Source of the DNA: an uncultured Sutterella sp. | Lineage (GTDB): Bacteria > Pseudomonadota > Gammaproteobacteria > Burkholderiales > Burkholderiaceae_F | NCBI GenBank assembly: GCA_905198475.1 | Contig: CAJKCQ010000004.1 | Span: 1 to 60,731, forward strand | Direction: 5' to 3' | DNA: 60,731 nt | In this document: piece by piece, positions 17,763 through 27,554 of the stretch | Numbering within the stretch: position 1 is the first letter of the stretch | Layout of the letters: the number at the start of each line of letters is the position of its first letter | Made by a program: the position numbers and the translations under genes | The notes under the pieces: generated by a model | Databases searched by the model: none | Told to the model about the DNA's origin: nothing | Seen by the model: only the letters and a program-made list of their open reading frames with translations

Positions 17763-18443
17763 CTAGCGCCTCGCGCGCTCGTCCTCGCGCTGCGCCGCCC
17801 AGACGGCCGCCTCCACGCGGCTGTTGAAGCCGAGCTTCTTCAGGAGGTGCTTCACGTGCCCCTTGACGGTGCCGTCGGAGATCTTGAGCTCGCGGGCGAT
17901 CATCTTGTTGGTCATGCCGCGGGCAAGGTAGTGCAGCACGTCCTCCTCGCGGTCCGTGAGGGGGTTGGGCTCCTCGGGACGCTTCTTCTCGCGGATCATC
18001 TCCGTGAGGTAGCGCACCATCGAGGGGTCGACGATCAGCCGGCCCTCGAGCGCCTCGTGGATGCTCTCGAGGAACCGCTCGGGCTCCATGTCCTTGAGGA
18101 AGTACCCGTCCGCGCCGGCGCGGATGCAGGCGACGAGGTCCTCGCCCGAGTCGCTCACCGTGAGGATCACGATGCGCCGCGAGGGATCCTCGCTCTTGAG
18201 GGTGCTGAGGATCTCCACCCCGGAGGAGCCCTTCATGTTGAGGTCGAGCACGATGAGGTCCGGCTCAAGACGGCGCGTGAGCTCGAACGCCTCCTCGCGC
18301 GTGCCGGCCTCGCCCACGACCTGAATCGACTCGTCGAGCGAGAGGAGCTCGCGCACGCCGCGGCGCAGGAGCGGGTGGTCGTCCACCACGAGAACCGTGT
18401 GCTTGTCCGGAACGGGAATGCTCTGCTGCCGCGTGGTCATCAT
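17763..18443 (-). CDS. NarL/NarP-type response regulator
   Basis: 226 aa. The receiver domain has the acidic pair DD (residues 21-22), phospho-acceptor D67 (LIVLDLNMKG) and a KD switch lysine. The C-terminal LuxR-type HTH (about residues 160-220) reads LTDREEDVLHYLARGMTNKMIARELKISDG in segments. This is the NarL family, and the gene lies directly upstream of convergent napB and downstream of a NarX-type sensor, so nitrate/nitrite control of nap is the likely job. The ATG at 18443 was chosen; an upstream in-frame codon at 18509 lacks homology. Confidence 0.9.
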   Translation of the reverse strand: MMTTRQQSIPVPDKHTVLVVDDHPLLRRGVRELLSLDESIQVVGEAGTREEAFELTRRLEPDLIVLDLNMKGSSGVEILSTLKSEDPSRRIVILTVSDSGEDLVACIRAGADGYFLKDMEPERFLESIHEALEGRLIVDPSMVRYLTEMIREKKRPEEPNPLTDREEDVLHYLARGMTNKMIARELKISDGTVKGHVKHLLKKLGFNSRVEAAVWAAQREDERARR

Positions 18444-18558
18444 GACTTCTCTCTCTTCAGGAATGCCGGGGCCGGAGATTCGGGGTCGTTCGGGGCGCCT
18501 GCCGGACATGTTCTTCTTTTGAAGGGCATTCTAGCCGCGCGGACGACGCCCGCCGCCG

Positions 18559-20346
18559 TCAGGCGGCGCCGGAAGGCGTGGCCTTCACGACCCGCACGAC
18601 CGTGCCCCCTTCGGGGCGCCGCGAGATCGTGATCACGGCTTCGAGAGCCTGCGCGCGCTCCTTCATGATGCCGAGACCGAAGTGATTCTCCCGCTCGGCG
18701 CGCTCGGGGATGCCCACGCCGTCGTCGGTGACCGTGAGCGAGATGCCGCCGCCCAACCGTTCGAGGCGCACCTCGACCGACTTCGCCCGGGCGTGCTTCT
18801 CGACGTTCGAGAGCGCCTCGCGCAGGATCTGAATGAAGTGCACCTGGTCGTTGGAGGAGAGCTCCACGCCGATGAGCGTGTTCGTCAGCGCGACGGGCAT
18901 GCCCGTGCGGTTGCGGAAGGCGTCCACGGCGGCGTTGACCGCTCCCGTGAACCCCGTCCCCTGAATCTGCAGCCGGAAGGCGGAGAGCACCTCGCGCAGC
19001 TGCCGGTAGGCCGTCGAGATGCCTTCGTCGAGCTCCTTGAGGACTTCGCGCGTCTTTTCGCCCGAGGGATCCGAATCGACGGCCTTTCTGAGGCGCAGCA
19101 GCTGGATCTTCGAGAAGGAGAGCGACTGCGCGATCGAGTCATGAAGCTCGCGCGCGATCGTCGAGCGCTCCTCGAGGACGGCGAGCCGCCGCTCGTCCGT
19201 CGTCCTGAGCGACGTCTCCACCGCGCGTCCGAGGAGCGCCGCGGTCATGCCGAGAAAATAGGTCTGCCAGGGCGCGGGCGCCTCTGCGAGCTCCGCCTTG
19301 AGCATGCCGAGCGTCTGTCCGCGTATGCCCGGAGCGGGGAGCACGAGCGTTTCGGCGCCGCCCGCACCGGGCGTTTCGGCGAAAAGGTAGGCCGACGCGT
19401 CCTCATAGGGCTTCTGCGGGTCCGCGCTCACGAAGAAGCGGATGCCGCGTGCGCCGGCAAGGGCCGCGGCGCCCGCAAGCACGCCGGCCGCGGCGGCGGA
19501 GAGCTCGGGGCCGTCCACCACGAGCTTCTCCGAAGCGCCGGCGAGGAATTCGAGCCCTTCGTTGCGCCGGTTGAGGTCCTCGGTCTTAAGCGCCACCTCC
19601 GCCTCGAGCGAGCCGTAGAGACGTTCGAGCTCGCTCACCATGAAGTTGAACCCCCGCGCGAATCGCCCGATCTCGGAATCTTCGCGCGCCGCCTGCGCAC
19701 GCACAGTGAAGTCGCCCGAGCGCACCGCGTGCGCGGCCTGCTCGAGCTCCTCAAGGGGCGCGAAGATCTTGCGGTGCATCACGCGGATCATCAGGTAGGT
19801 GACGATCATCGCGCCCACGAGCGTGAGAAAGAGGATGACCTTGAGCCAGAGGAGCCGCCCGGAGAGCTTCGCCTCGAGCGCGAAGACGAAGTCGTCCACG
19901 TCGTCGACAAAGCCCCCCACGCCCGCCATGAAGCTCCGCCGCGCCGACAAGTCGTGGATGCTCTTCAACGCAAGCGGACGAACCTCGTCGGTGAAGCGCC
20001 GCTCGACGAGGTCGTAGCTCGCGCGGATGGGGTCGTCCGCAGCCCCCGGAACGCTCCCCACGAGACCGGGCGAGGTGAAGCGCTTCCAGAACTCCTCGAC
20101 GGCGGAGCGCACCGCCTGTTCGCGGCCCTCCTCGGACGCGTAGGGGTCGGCCACCGCCACGGTGAGCTTGTAGCTCATCATGCGCAGGCTGCCCGAGACG
20201 TTGATCGCGCCGCCCGAACCGGTCGAGAGTTCAGTGAGCACGACGGCGGGCACGGCCGCAATCGTCACGCAGAGCGAGATGAGGAAGAAGACGAGCTTGA
20301 ACTCCCGGTAGAGCGACCGGTTGCGCGCGGTGGTCCTGTTCGGCAT
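18559..20346 (-). CDS. narX: NarX-type nitrate/nitrite sensor histidine kinase
   Basis: 595 aa (E. coli NarX 598). Transmembrane 1 is about residues 17-40, followed by a P-box-like motif AINVSGSLRMMSYK (48-60) that binds nitrate in NarX/NarQ; transmembrane 2 is near 190, then HAMP, a GAF-like linker and a HisKA_3 kinase with RELHDSIAQSLSFSKIQLLR (H near residue 400) and the ATPase G-box GLGIMKERAQAL. It probably phosphorylates the adjacent NarL-type regulator in response to nitrate; they are 115 bp apart on the same strand. The ATG at 20346 matches the family start. Confidence 0.91.
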   Translation of the reverse strand: MPNRTTARNRSLYREFKLVFFLISLCVTIAAVPAVVLTELSTGSGGAINVSGSLRMMSYKLTVAVADPYASEEGREQAVRSAVEEFWKRFTSPGLVGSVPGAADDPIRASYDLVERRFTDEVRPLALKSIHDLSARRSFMAGVGGFVDDVDDFVFALEAKLSGRLLWLKVILFLTLVGAMIVTYLMIRVMHRKIFAPLEELEQAAHAVRSGDFTVRAQAAREDSEIGRFARGFNFMVSELERLYGSLEAEVALKTEDLNRRNEGLEFLAGASEKLVVDGPELSAAAAGVLAGAAALAGARGIRFFVSADPQKPYEDASAYLFAETPGAGGAETLVLPAPGIRGQTLGMLKAELAEAPAPWQTYFLGMTAALLGRAVETSLRTTDERRLAVLEERSTIARELHDSIAQSLSFSKIQLLRLRKAVDSDPSGEKTREVLKELDEGISTAYRQLREVLSAFRLQIQGTGFTGAVNAAVDAFRNRTGMPVALTNTLIGVELSSNDQVHFIQILREALSNVEKHARAKSVEVRLERLGGGISLTVTDDGVGIPERAERENHFGLGIMKERAQALEAVITISRRPEGGTVVRVVKATPSGAA

Positions 20347-20507
20347 GATCCCGTAGTCCGCGCCCCGGCAGGGAGACCCCGAGGCGGCTTGGAGAAGGTC
20401 GGAGGGGTGTTTTTTCCCCGCAAGCGTAGCGCCGTCCGCGCCCCCCTGCGGCCCGATAGACTTTCCTTCAAGATCCGCCGAACCCGCTTCACCCCGACCA
20501 GCCTCCC

Positions 20508-21002
20508 ATGCGCCATCTTCTCGCCTTCTCATCCGCACTTCTCCTGCTCGCGGGCTGCGCCGTCGGCCCGTTGGGCGGTCCGCACGTCGATCCGCTCAAG
20601 GACGCCGTCGCCGTCTACTCCTGGGAGGCGCAGGGCCAGATGGTCTTCCGCTGCGCCTACGACGAGCAGGGCTTCTTCTGGGAGTTCATCCGCCCCGAAG
20701 GGCGGCTCATCGGCGACAACGGCCGCCAGCAGGCGGTGCTGCAGAAGGACTTCGCCGTCACGGCGCGCGACGGCTCCGCGGTGAGCGCGCGCATCGTCGA
20801 TCAGGGTCCGCAGATCTCCGCGCGGGATCTGCGCGAGGTGGTCTTCGCCGCCGAGTCTTCGGGCCGCGGGATTCTCTCGGGCGTGCGCTGGATCGCCCGG
20901 AAGAACCCTTCGGGCGGCATGCCGCTCGCCTCCTGCACCGCCTCGCAGCGCGGCCACTACCTCAAGGTGCCATTCCGGGCGCGTTACGTTTTCTATCGCT
21001 GA
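20508..21002 (+). CDS. DUF3455 lipoprotein
   Basis: 164 aa. A lipoprotein signal ends in LLLLAGC with lipidated C17. The mature part resembles DUF3455 proteins: VYSWEAQGQMVFRCAYDEQG, FIRPEGRLIGDNG, and the C-terminal SCTASQRGHYLKVPF ... VFYR. No biochemical role is known for this family. It is divergent from narX with 161 bp between, and appears monocistronic. Confidence 0.75.
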   Translation: MRHLLAFSSALLLLAGCAVGPLGGPHVDPLKDAVAVYSWEAQGQMVFRCAYDEQGFFWEFIRPEGRLIGDNGRQQAVLQKDFAVTARDGSAVSARIVDQGPQISARDLREVVFAAESSGRGILSGVRWIARKNPSGGMPLASCTASQRGHYLKVPFRARYVFYR

Positions 21003-21035
21003 AGCTCTTCCGTACGATTCCTGACTATTGGAGTC

Positions 21036-21064
21036 GGGAAATACTTCCCCCGGTTTGCTAAAAT
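21036..21064 (+). promoter_or_regulatory. Extended -10 promoter with a palindrome upstream
   Basis: TGCTAAAAT (21056-21064) is an extended -10. The inverted repeat GGGAA-ATAC-TTCCC (21036-21049) occupies the place of the -35, where no good hexamer is seen. It serves the DUF1801 gene with a leader of about 65 nt. Confidence 0.5.
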
Positions 21065-21134
21065 TAAAAACCTTGCGGCTCTGCACTCGAAAGAGAGCGC
21101 GGAGCGCTGTGCTTTTATAGGGGGAAAAGTAGTC

Positions 21135-21653
21135 ATGGTACCTGCAGCCACCACGGTGGGGGGTTACCTCCAGAGCCTGCCCAACGACCGCCGCGTTGCA
21201 ATGGCCAGAGTCTGCAGCATGATCCGCCGTTCCGCCCGCGGCGTGCGCGAGAGCATGCGCTTCGGGCTTGCCTTCTACGAACTTGACGGACCGATCTTCG
21301 CCGTCAAGTCCCACGAGAAGTCGCTCATCCTCTACTACGCCGAAAAGGACGCCGCCGCCGGCAACGAAGGCCGTTGGAAGGGACTCGACACGGAGCACCG
21401 CTGCGTTGAGTTCAAGGACCTGAACTGCCTGCCGCTCGACGTTGTCGAAGGCATCGTGCGCAACTCGCTCAAGGTGCGCCGCACCCGTCCGGCGAGTGAA
21501 ATGCCCTCTCAGGCCGAACTGCTTGAGATCTGGGGCATCCGCGAAGAGGACGCCGCCGTCGCGCCCCCGATCGTGCGCATCGTCGTCGCGCATGATGAAG
21601 AGGAAGGGGCCGCCGCCGCTGAAGGCGGCGAATCCGCCGCCAACGCCAAGTAG
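21135..21653 (+). CDS. DUF1801-domain protein
   Basis: 172 aa. Residues about 5-115 match the DUF1801/YdhG-like fold: YLQSLPNDRRVAMARVCSMI, then SMRFGLAFYELDGPIFAVKS and ILYYAEKDAAA. Some family members have been proposed as iron chaperones; that is not evident here. The C-terminal 45 residues are an acidic, alanine-rich extension. ATG with GGGGGAAAAG upstream, an extended -10 promoter about 70 nt before, and a strong terminator after it: a stand-alone gene. Confidence 0.72.
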   Translation: MVPAATTVGGYLQSLPNDRRVAMARVCSMIRRSARGVRESMRFGLAFYELDGPIFAVKSHEKSLILYYAEKDAAAGNEGRWKGLDTEHRCVEFKDLNCLPLDVVEGIVRNSLKVRRTRPASEMPSQAELLEIWGIREEDAAVAPPIVRIVVAHDEEEGAAAAEGGESAANAK

Positions 21654-21679
21654 CGGAGCGGGAACGCGCTCTTGCATCG

Positions 21680-21714
21680 AGCCGCCGAAGGGATGTTCCC
21701 GACGGCGGCTTTTT
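21680..21714 (+). terminator. Rho-independent terminator after the DUF1801 gene
   Basis: AGCCGCCG-aa-GGGA pairs with TCCC-ga-CGGCGGCT (21680-21710), followed by T-rich sequence to 21714. Confidence 0.85.
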
Positions 21715-21727
21715 CGTCCGCGCCGCC

Positions 21728-22660
21728 TCAGCGCGCCGGGAAGTGCCGGCGCGCCCAGTCCTCGATCGTGCGCATCAGGTCGCCGAGGCACTCCGTCACG
21801 GGCCAGTGCCGGCACTGAAGAAGCACGAATTCGCCCGTGCGCAGACGGGCGGCCTCGCGGCGCATCGCCTCGGGGGCGGTGTAGCTCCCCGAAGAGGCGC
21901 CGATGATGAGGATCGGCGCCGCGACGCCGCGCAGGTCGGGCGTCGGGCGGCCGACCTCGAGCAGGTCGCGGCCGTAGTCGGCGAGATGGATGTGGTGGAG
22001 GTCGCGCCAGGGCGAGGAGTATTCCTTCACGAAGGCTTCGAGCGCCTCACCCCCTCGGGCGATCATCTCGCGGGCCCGTTCGTCGCCCGTCCGCAGACTG
22101 TAGGGCGGCAGCGTCCGCTCGCAACCGAGCGCCCGGGCCGCGACCCCGATCTTCTCGAGGAGCGCGGGCATCCAGCGCTTGCGGCGCATCGCCACGGCCT
22201 TGGGCGTAAGACAGTTGGAGAGGAGCGGATCCAGGAGCACGAGCCCCTCGACGCGTTCGGGACGCGTGCGGGCGAACTCCATCGCCGCAGCCGCGCCGAG
22301 ACTGTGGCCGAGAATCACCGCGCGGGAGCGCCCGACGAGGTCCATCAGACGGGCGATGTCCTCGGCGTGGCGCTCGAGCGTCGGCGGCACGCGCGTCGTG
22401 CTCGCGCCGTGGCCGCGCAGATCGAAGCGCAGAATGTCCCAGTCCTCGCGCAGGGAGGTCTTTTCAACGAACTCCTCCCAGCGCGAGGCGTTCGACGCGG
22501 CGCCGTGCACCAGGATGAAGAGCCCCTTGGAGGCGCCGCGGGCGGGCGCGACGGCGGCGGCTATCGCGCCGTCGGGGCCGGGCAGGCTGAGGCGCTTTTC
22601 GCCCTTGACGAGCTTGAAGAAGAGTCTTGCGTCGGGTTGGATCTCGGTAGTGGAAGGCAT
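21728..22660 (-). CDS. Alpha/beta hydrolase
   Basis: 310 aa alpha/beta-hydrolase fold enzyme. The nucleophile elbow is GHSLGA with S120; the oxyanion-hole region is VHGAASNASRW, the RFDLRGHGAS strand is typical, and CRHWPVTE near residue 287 supplies the catalytic His. Substrate is unknown. It follows the PAS-AAA+ regulator gene by 35 nt on the same strand, so the two are probably one operon. CAGGGA precedes the ATG. Confidence 0.82.
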   Translation of the reverse strand: MPSTTEIQPDARLFFKLVKGEKRLSLPGPDGAIAAAVAPARGASKGLFILVHGAASNASRWEEFVEKTSLREDWDILRFDLRGHGASTTRVPPTLERHAEDIARLMDLVGRSRAVILGHSLGAAAAMEFARTRPERVEGLVLLDPLLSNCLTPKAVAMRRKRWMPALLEKIGVAARALGCERTLPPYSLRTGDERAREMIARGGEALEAFVKEYSSPWRDLHHIHLADYGRDLLEVGRPTPDLRGVAAPILIIGASSGSYTAPEAMRREAARLRTGEFVLLQCRHWPVTECLGDLMRTIEDWARRHFPAR

Positions 22661-22695
22661 CTCGTATCCCTGCGGGGAGTGTTTCGTCTGTTCGT

Positions 22696-23979
<1,284 letters not shown>

Positions 23980-23986
23980 TGTTGTT

Positions 23987-24018
23987 CTGCCAATTCCTGC
24001 CACATGACGGTTTGGCAG
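23987..24018. promoter_or_regulatory. Inverted repeat upstream of the cyd-linked regulator
   Basis: CTGCCAA (23987-23993) and TTGGCAG (24012-24018) are perfect 7-bp arms 18 bp apart, just upstream of the regulator's ATG at 23979. They could be an autoregulatory operator in the 167-bp divergent promoter region shared with cydP. Confidence 0.38.
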
Positions 24019-24145
24019 TCTGTCACCCCCTCCTTCCCGTCGTCAAGACTACCGAATCCGCCTGCCGGAGGTGATGCGCATGAAAGGCTGAGGCTAATAT
24101 GAACGCGTCGGAAATAGTCGTTTCTTCAAACACTCAAGGCAAAAA

Positions 24146-24349
24146 ATGCAAACCGGAACCCCTGCGCGCCGCCGTCCCGGGCTTCTTGCCGAAGTCCTGC
24201 TCGTCGTCGCCGTGAAGCTCTTGCTCATCTTCTGCCTCTGGTACGCCTTCTTCAGCCCGGAACACCGCACCGAGGTGACGCCGGACAAGATGGGGGACGC
24301 CGTGTTCGGCTCCGCTGCCGCGGCTCAATCGACCGACAAGAATCCCTGA
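24146..24349 (+). CDS. cydP: CydP, putative small subunit of cytochrome bd oxidase
   Basis: 67 aa with one transmembrane helix (about residues 13-36, LLAEVLLVVAVKLLLIFCLW) followed by YAFFSPEHRTEV, which fits the CydP family of short proteins encoded directly before cydA in many proteobacteria. ATG with AAGG 6 nt upstream. It is the first gene of the cyd operon, 36 bp before cydA. The role (assembly or accessory subunit) is not settled; the call rests on length, helix, the P-E-H motif and position. Confidence 0.75.
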   Translation: MQTGTPARRRPGLLAEVLLVVAVKLLLIFCLWYAFFSPEHRTEVTPDKMGDAVFGSAAAAQSTDKNP

Positions 24350-24385
24350 CCCTTACCACCATCAAAACCACATCTGGAGTCCTCA

Positions 24386-25936
24386 ATGATCCCCTCTGAT
24401 CTTGTTGACCTGTCACGCCTGCAGTTTGCGCTGACCGCGATGTACCACTTCCTCTTCGTGCCGCTCACGCTCGGCCTCTCCTTCATGCTCGTCGTGATGG
24501 AGGTGACCTACGTGATCACCGGCAAGGAGGTGTACAAGGACATGACCCGCTTCTGGGGCAAGCTCTTCGGCATCAACTTCGCGCTCGGCGTCGCGACCGG
24601 CATCACCATGGAGTTCCAGTTCGGCACGAACTGGGCGTACTACTCGCACTACGTCGGCGACATCTTCGGCGCGCCGCTCGCGATTGAGGGCCTGATGGCC
24701 TTCTTCCTCGAGTCGACCTTCATCGGCCTCTTCTTCTTCGGCTGGAACCGCCTCTCGAAGGGCAAGCACCTGCTCGCCACGATCCTGATGGCGCTCGGCT
24801 CGAACCTCTCCGCGCTCTGGATTCTCGTCGCCAACGGCTGGATGATGTATCCGACGGGGGCGGAGTTCAACTTCGAGACGATGCGCATGGAGATGACGAA
24901 CTTCTGGGCCGTCTTCACCTCCGAATGGGCGCAGGCGAAGTTCGTCCATACGATCGCCGCGGGCTACATGACCGGCTCCTTCTTCGTGATGGCGATTTCG
25001 GCCTACTACCTCCTCAAGCGCCAGGACGTGAAGTTCGCCACGTCGTCGTTCCGCCTCGCCGCCGCCTTCGGCATCGTCGCCACGGCGCTCACGCTGCACA
25101 TGGGTGACGAATCGGGCTTCCTCGTGACGCGCGACCAGCCCACGAAGATCGCCGCCATGGAGGCCGTGTGGGACACCCATGAGGCTCCCGCCCCGATGAC
25201 GCTCTTCGCGCTTCCGAACGACGAGGAGCAGCGAAACGCCGCGCAGATCGACATCCCCTGGGTGTTCGGCCTGATCGGCACGCGCTCCTTCTCGACCGAA
25301 ATCCCGGGCATCAAGCAGCTCGAGGCGCAGGCCGAAGAGCGCATCAAGAACGGCCAGAAGGCCGTCGCGGCGCTCGAAAAGCTGCGCGCCGATCCGAAGA
25401 ACGAGACGCTGCGCGCCGAGTTCAAGGCGCTTGAACCCGACCTCGGCTTCGGCCTTCTCCTGAAGCGCTACGTCGCCGACGTCTCCCAGGCGACGCCCGA
25501 GATGATCAAGGCCGCCGCCCGCGACACGACGCCTCAGGTCGCCCCGATGTTCTGGAGCTTCCGCCTGATGGTCTCCTGCGGCCTCGCGCTCGGCCTCATC
25601 TTCGTGCTCGGCCTCGTCTTCGCCGTGAAGAACACGCTCGCGACGAAGCCCCTGTTCCTCAAACTCACGCTTCTCGCGCTGCCGCTGCCCTGGATCGCCT
25701 GCGAAGCGGGCTGGTTCGTCGCCGAGTACGGCCGTCAGCCCTGGACCATCTACAACATCCTGCCGACGCACCTTTCGGTCTCCTCGCTCTCCACGGGCGA
25801 TCTGATCGGCTCTCTGCTCGGCTTCTTCATCCTCTACACCCTGATGCTCATCGCCGAAATGTGGCTGATGGTCCGCTTCAGCCGCAAGGGTCCGAGCACG
25901 CTCGGCACCGGCCGCTACCACTTCGAGGCGAAGTAA
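24386..25936 (+). CDS. cydA: Cytochrome bd ubiquinol oxidase subunit I
   Basis: 516 aa inner-membrane subunit carrying haems b558, b595 and d. It oxidises quinol and reduces oxygen with high affinity. Evidence: N-terminal RLQFALTAMYHFLFVPLTLG with haem ligand H21, FVHTIAAGYMTGSFFV with the second His, and the signature GRQPWTIYNILPTHLS near residue 450. The Q-loop is the long type, as in E. coli (LLLKRYVADVSQATPEMI). GGAG lies 7 nt before the ATG. Encoded after cydP and 19 bp before cydB. Confidence 0.98.
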   Translation: MIPSDLVDLSRLQFALTAMYHFLFVPLTLGLSFMLVVMEVTYVITGKEVYKDMTRFWGKLFGINFALGVATGITMEFQFGTNWAYYSHYVGDIFGAPLAIEGLMAFFLESTFIGLFFFGWNRLSKGKHLLATILMALGSNLSALWILVANGWMMYPTGAEFNFETMRMEMTNFWAVFTSEWAQAKFVHTIAAGYMTGSFFVMAISAYYLLKRQDVKFATSSFRLAAAFGIVATALTLHMGDESGFLVTRDQPTKIAAMEAVWDTHEAPAPMTLFALPNDEEQRNAAQIDIPWVFGLIGTRSFSTEIPGIKQLEAQAEERIKNGQKAVAALEKLRADPKNETLRAEFKALEPDLGFGLLLKRYVADVSQATPEMIKAAARDTTPQVAPMFWSFRLMVSCGLALGLIFVLGLVFAVKNTLATKPLFLKLTLLALPLPWIACEAGWFVAEYGRQPWTIYNILPTHLSVSSLSTGDLIGSLLGFFILYTLMLIAEMWLMVRFSRKGPSTLGTGRYHFEAK

Positions 25937-25955
25937 CGAGAGGAGCTATTGAAAA

Positions 25956-27095
25956 ATGATCGACTATGAAATCCTCAAAGCCGTCTGGTGGCTCTTCATC
26001 GGCGTGCTGCTCGTCGGCTTCGCCGTCATGGACGGCCAGGACATGGGCGTGGGCACGCTGCTGCCGTTCCTCGGCAAGGACGACGACGAACGCCGCGTGA
26101 TGATCAACTCCGTCGCCCCGCACTGGGACGGCAACCAGGTCTGGTTCCTCACGGGCGGCGGCGCGATGTTCGCCGCGTGGCCGCTGATGTACGCCGTCGC
26201 CTTCTCGGGCTTCTACTGGGCGATGCTCGTCATCCTCGCCGCCCTGATGCTGCGCCCGCTCGCGTTCGACTACCGCGGCAAGGTCGCCGCCACGCGCTGG
26301 CGCACCTCGTGGGACTGGATGCTCTTCGTCGGCTCGGTCGTCCCGCCGATCATCTGCGGCGTCGCCTTCGGCAACCTCCTGCAGGGCGTTCCCTTTGAGA
26401 TCGACTCGACGATGCGCCCGACCTACACGGGGAGCTTCTTCGGCCTGCTCAATCCCTTCGGTCTGCTCTGCGGCGTGCTCTCGATCGTGATGATCATCTT
26501 CCACGGCGCCAACTACCTGGTGCTGCGCACCGAGGGCTCCCTGCACGTCCGTGCGGTGAAGGTCTCAACTCTGGCGGGCCTCGCCACGGCGATGCTCTTC
26601 GTGCTGGGCGGCGTCTGGACCTGGCTCGGCGTCGACGGCTACGTCGCCACCGCCGGACTCGACCCCGCGGGCCCGGCCAATCCGCTCGCGAAGACCGTCG
26701 AGATCCAGGCGGGCGCCTGGTTCGCCAACTACACCTCCTGCCCGGTTCTCTGGCTCGTACCCGTGCTCGGCCTCGCCGGTGCCCTGGGCGGCGTCGCCAT
26801 GGTCCGCGCCGGCCGCGCCTGGCCCGCGATCATCTGCTCGGCCGTGACGATCCTCGGCGTCGTGCTCACCCCGCTCGTGTCGATGTTCCCGTTCGTGCTC
26901 CCGTCCTCGACGATGCTCAACGCGAGCCTCACGATCTGGGACTGCACGAGCTCGCAGCTCACGCTCCAGATCATGCTCTTCGTCACGCTGATCTTCCTGC
27001 CGCTCGTGCTCGCCTACACGACCTGGGCGTACCGCGTGATGGGCGGCAAGCTCAACGCCGAGTACATTCAGAAGAACACGCATCATCTCTACTGA
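25956..27095 (+). CDS. cydB: Cytochrome bd ubiquinol oxidase subunit II
   Basis: 379 aa, eight to nine membrane spans, partner of CydA. Characteristic stretches are MIDYEILKAVWWLFIGVLLV, FAVMDGQDMGVGTLLPF (matching the FDGFDLG-type motif), and WDGNQVWFLTGGGAMFAAWP. GAGGAG precedes the ATG. The length matches E. coli CydB (379 aa). Confidence 0.98.
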   Translation: MIDYEILKAVWWLFIGVLLVGFAVMDGQDMGVGTLLPFLGKDDDERRVMINSVAPHWDGNQVWFLTGGGAMFAAWPLMYAVAFSGFYWAMLVILAALMLRPLAFDYRGKVAATRWRTSWDWMLFVGSVVPPIICGVAFGNLLQGVPFEIDSTMRPTYTGSFFGLLNPFGLLCGVLSIVMIIFHGANYLVLRTEGSLHVRAVKVSTLAGLATAMLFVLGGVWTWLGVDGYVATAGLDPAGPANPLAKTVEIQAGAWFANYTSCPVLWLVPVLGLAGALGGVAMVRAGRAWPAIICSAVTILGVVLTPLVSMFPFVLPSSTMLNASLTIWDCTSSQLTLQIMLFVTLIFLPLVLAYTTWAYRVMGGKLNAEYIQKNTHHLY

Positions 27096-27157
27096 CGCCT
27101 GCTCCGGGGCGCGCGAGCGCACTCCCCGGACGCGGATGAAACCTTTCGGAGTCCTTC

Positions 27158-27247
27158 ATGAGCTACTTCTACTGGATCGCGGCCCTCGCCTTCGCCGTCC
27201 TGCTCGCCGCCGTCATCGAAACGACGGCCTCGCGCAATGACGACTGA
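27158..27247 (+). CDS. cydX: CydX, small subunit of cytochrome bd oxidase
   Basis: 29 codons beginning MSYFYWIAALAF, matching the M-x-YF-x-W-I/L start of CydX, a single-helix subunit needed for stability of the bd oxidase. GGAG lies 6 nt before the ATG. It sits 62 bp after cydB and its last codons overlap the start of ybgE by 11 bp. At 29 aa it is shorter than E. coli CydX (37 aa), which has a longer C-terminal tail. Confidence 0.88.
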   Translation: MSYFYWIAALAFAVLLAAVIETTASRNDD

Positions 27248-27551
27248 TTCGGACCGCACCGACGCGGCGCCCCGCGCCCGCGGGAAGGCGGAGACGCTGC
27301 TGCGCGTCCTCTCGCTTCTCGCGGCGCTCGGCTGCGCCGCCCTCGTCGTTCTGTATCCGCGTGCGATCGCCCACGACGCCGCCGGCGTACCCCACGGACC
27401 TTTGGTCGGCATGCTCGCCGGCATGAGTATCCTCTGGGTCTACGGCTTCGGCTTCACGCCTTCGCACCGGATTCTGCGTTGGATCCTCTCACCCCTCGTC
27501 GGCTGGGCGTTTCTGCTCGGCTTCGGCGCGGTGGTGTTCCTGCACCATTGA
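27237..27551 (+). CDS. ybgE: Cyd operon protein YbgE
   Basis: 104 aa membrane protein of the Cyd_oper_YbgE family, with three hydrophobic segments and the conserved C-terminal region MSILWVYGFGFTPSHRILRW. The role is unknown but the gene usually follows cydX, as here, where its start overlaps the end of cydX by 11 bp. The next gene begins 3 nt after its stop. Confidence 0.8.
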   Translation: MTTDSDRTDAAPRARGKAETLLRVLSLLAALGCAALVVLYPRAIAHDAAGVPHGPLVGMLAGMSILWVYGFGFTPSHRILRWILSPLVGWAFLLGFGAVVFLHH

Positions 27552-27554
27552 CCT

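Noticed and set aside
24413..25921. A 502-codon frame opposite cydA
   Set aside because: Shadow of cydA, highly charged low-complexity translation.
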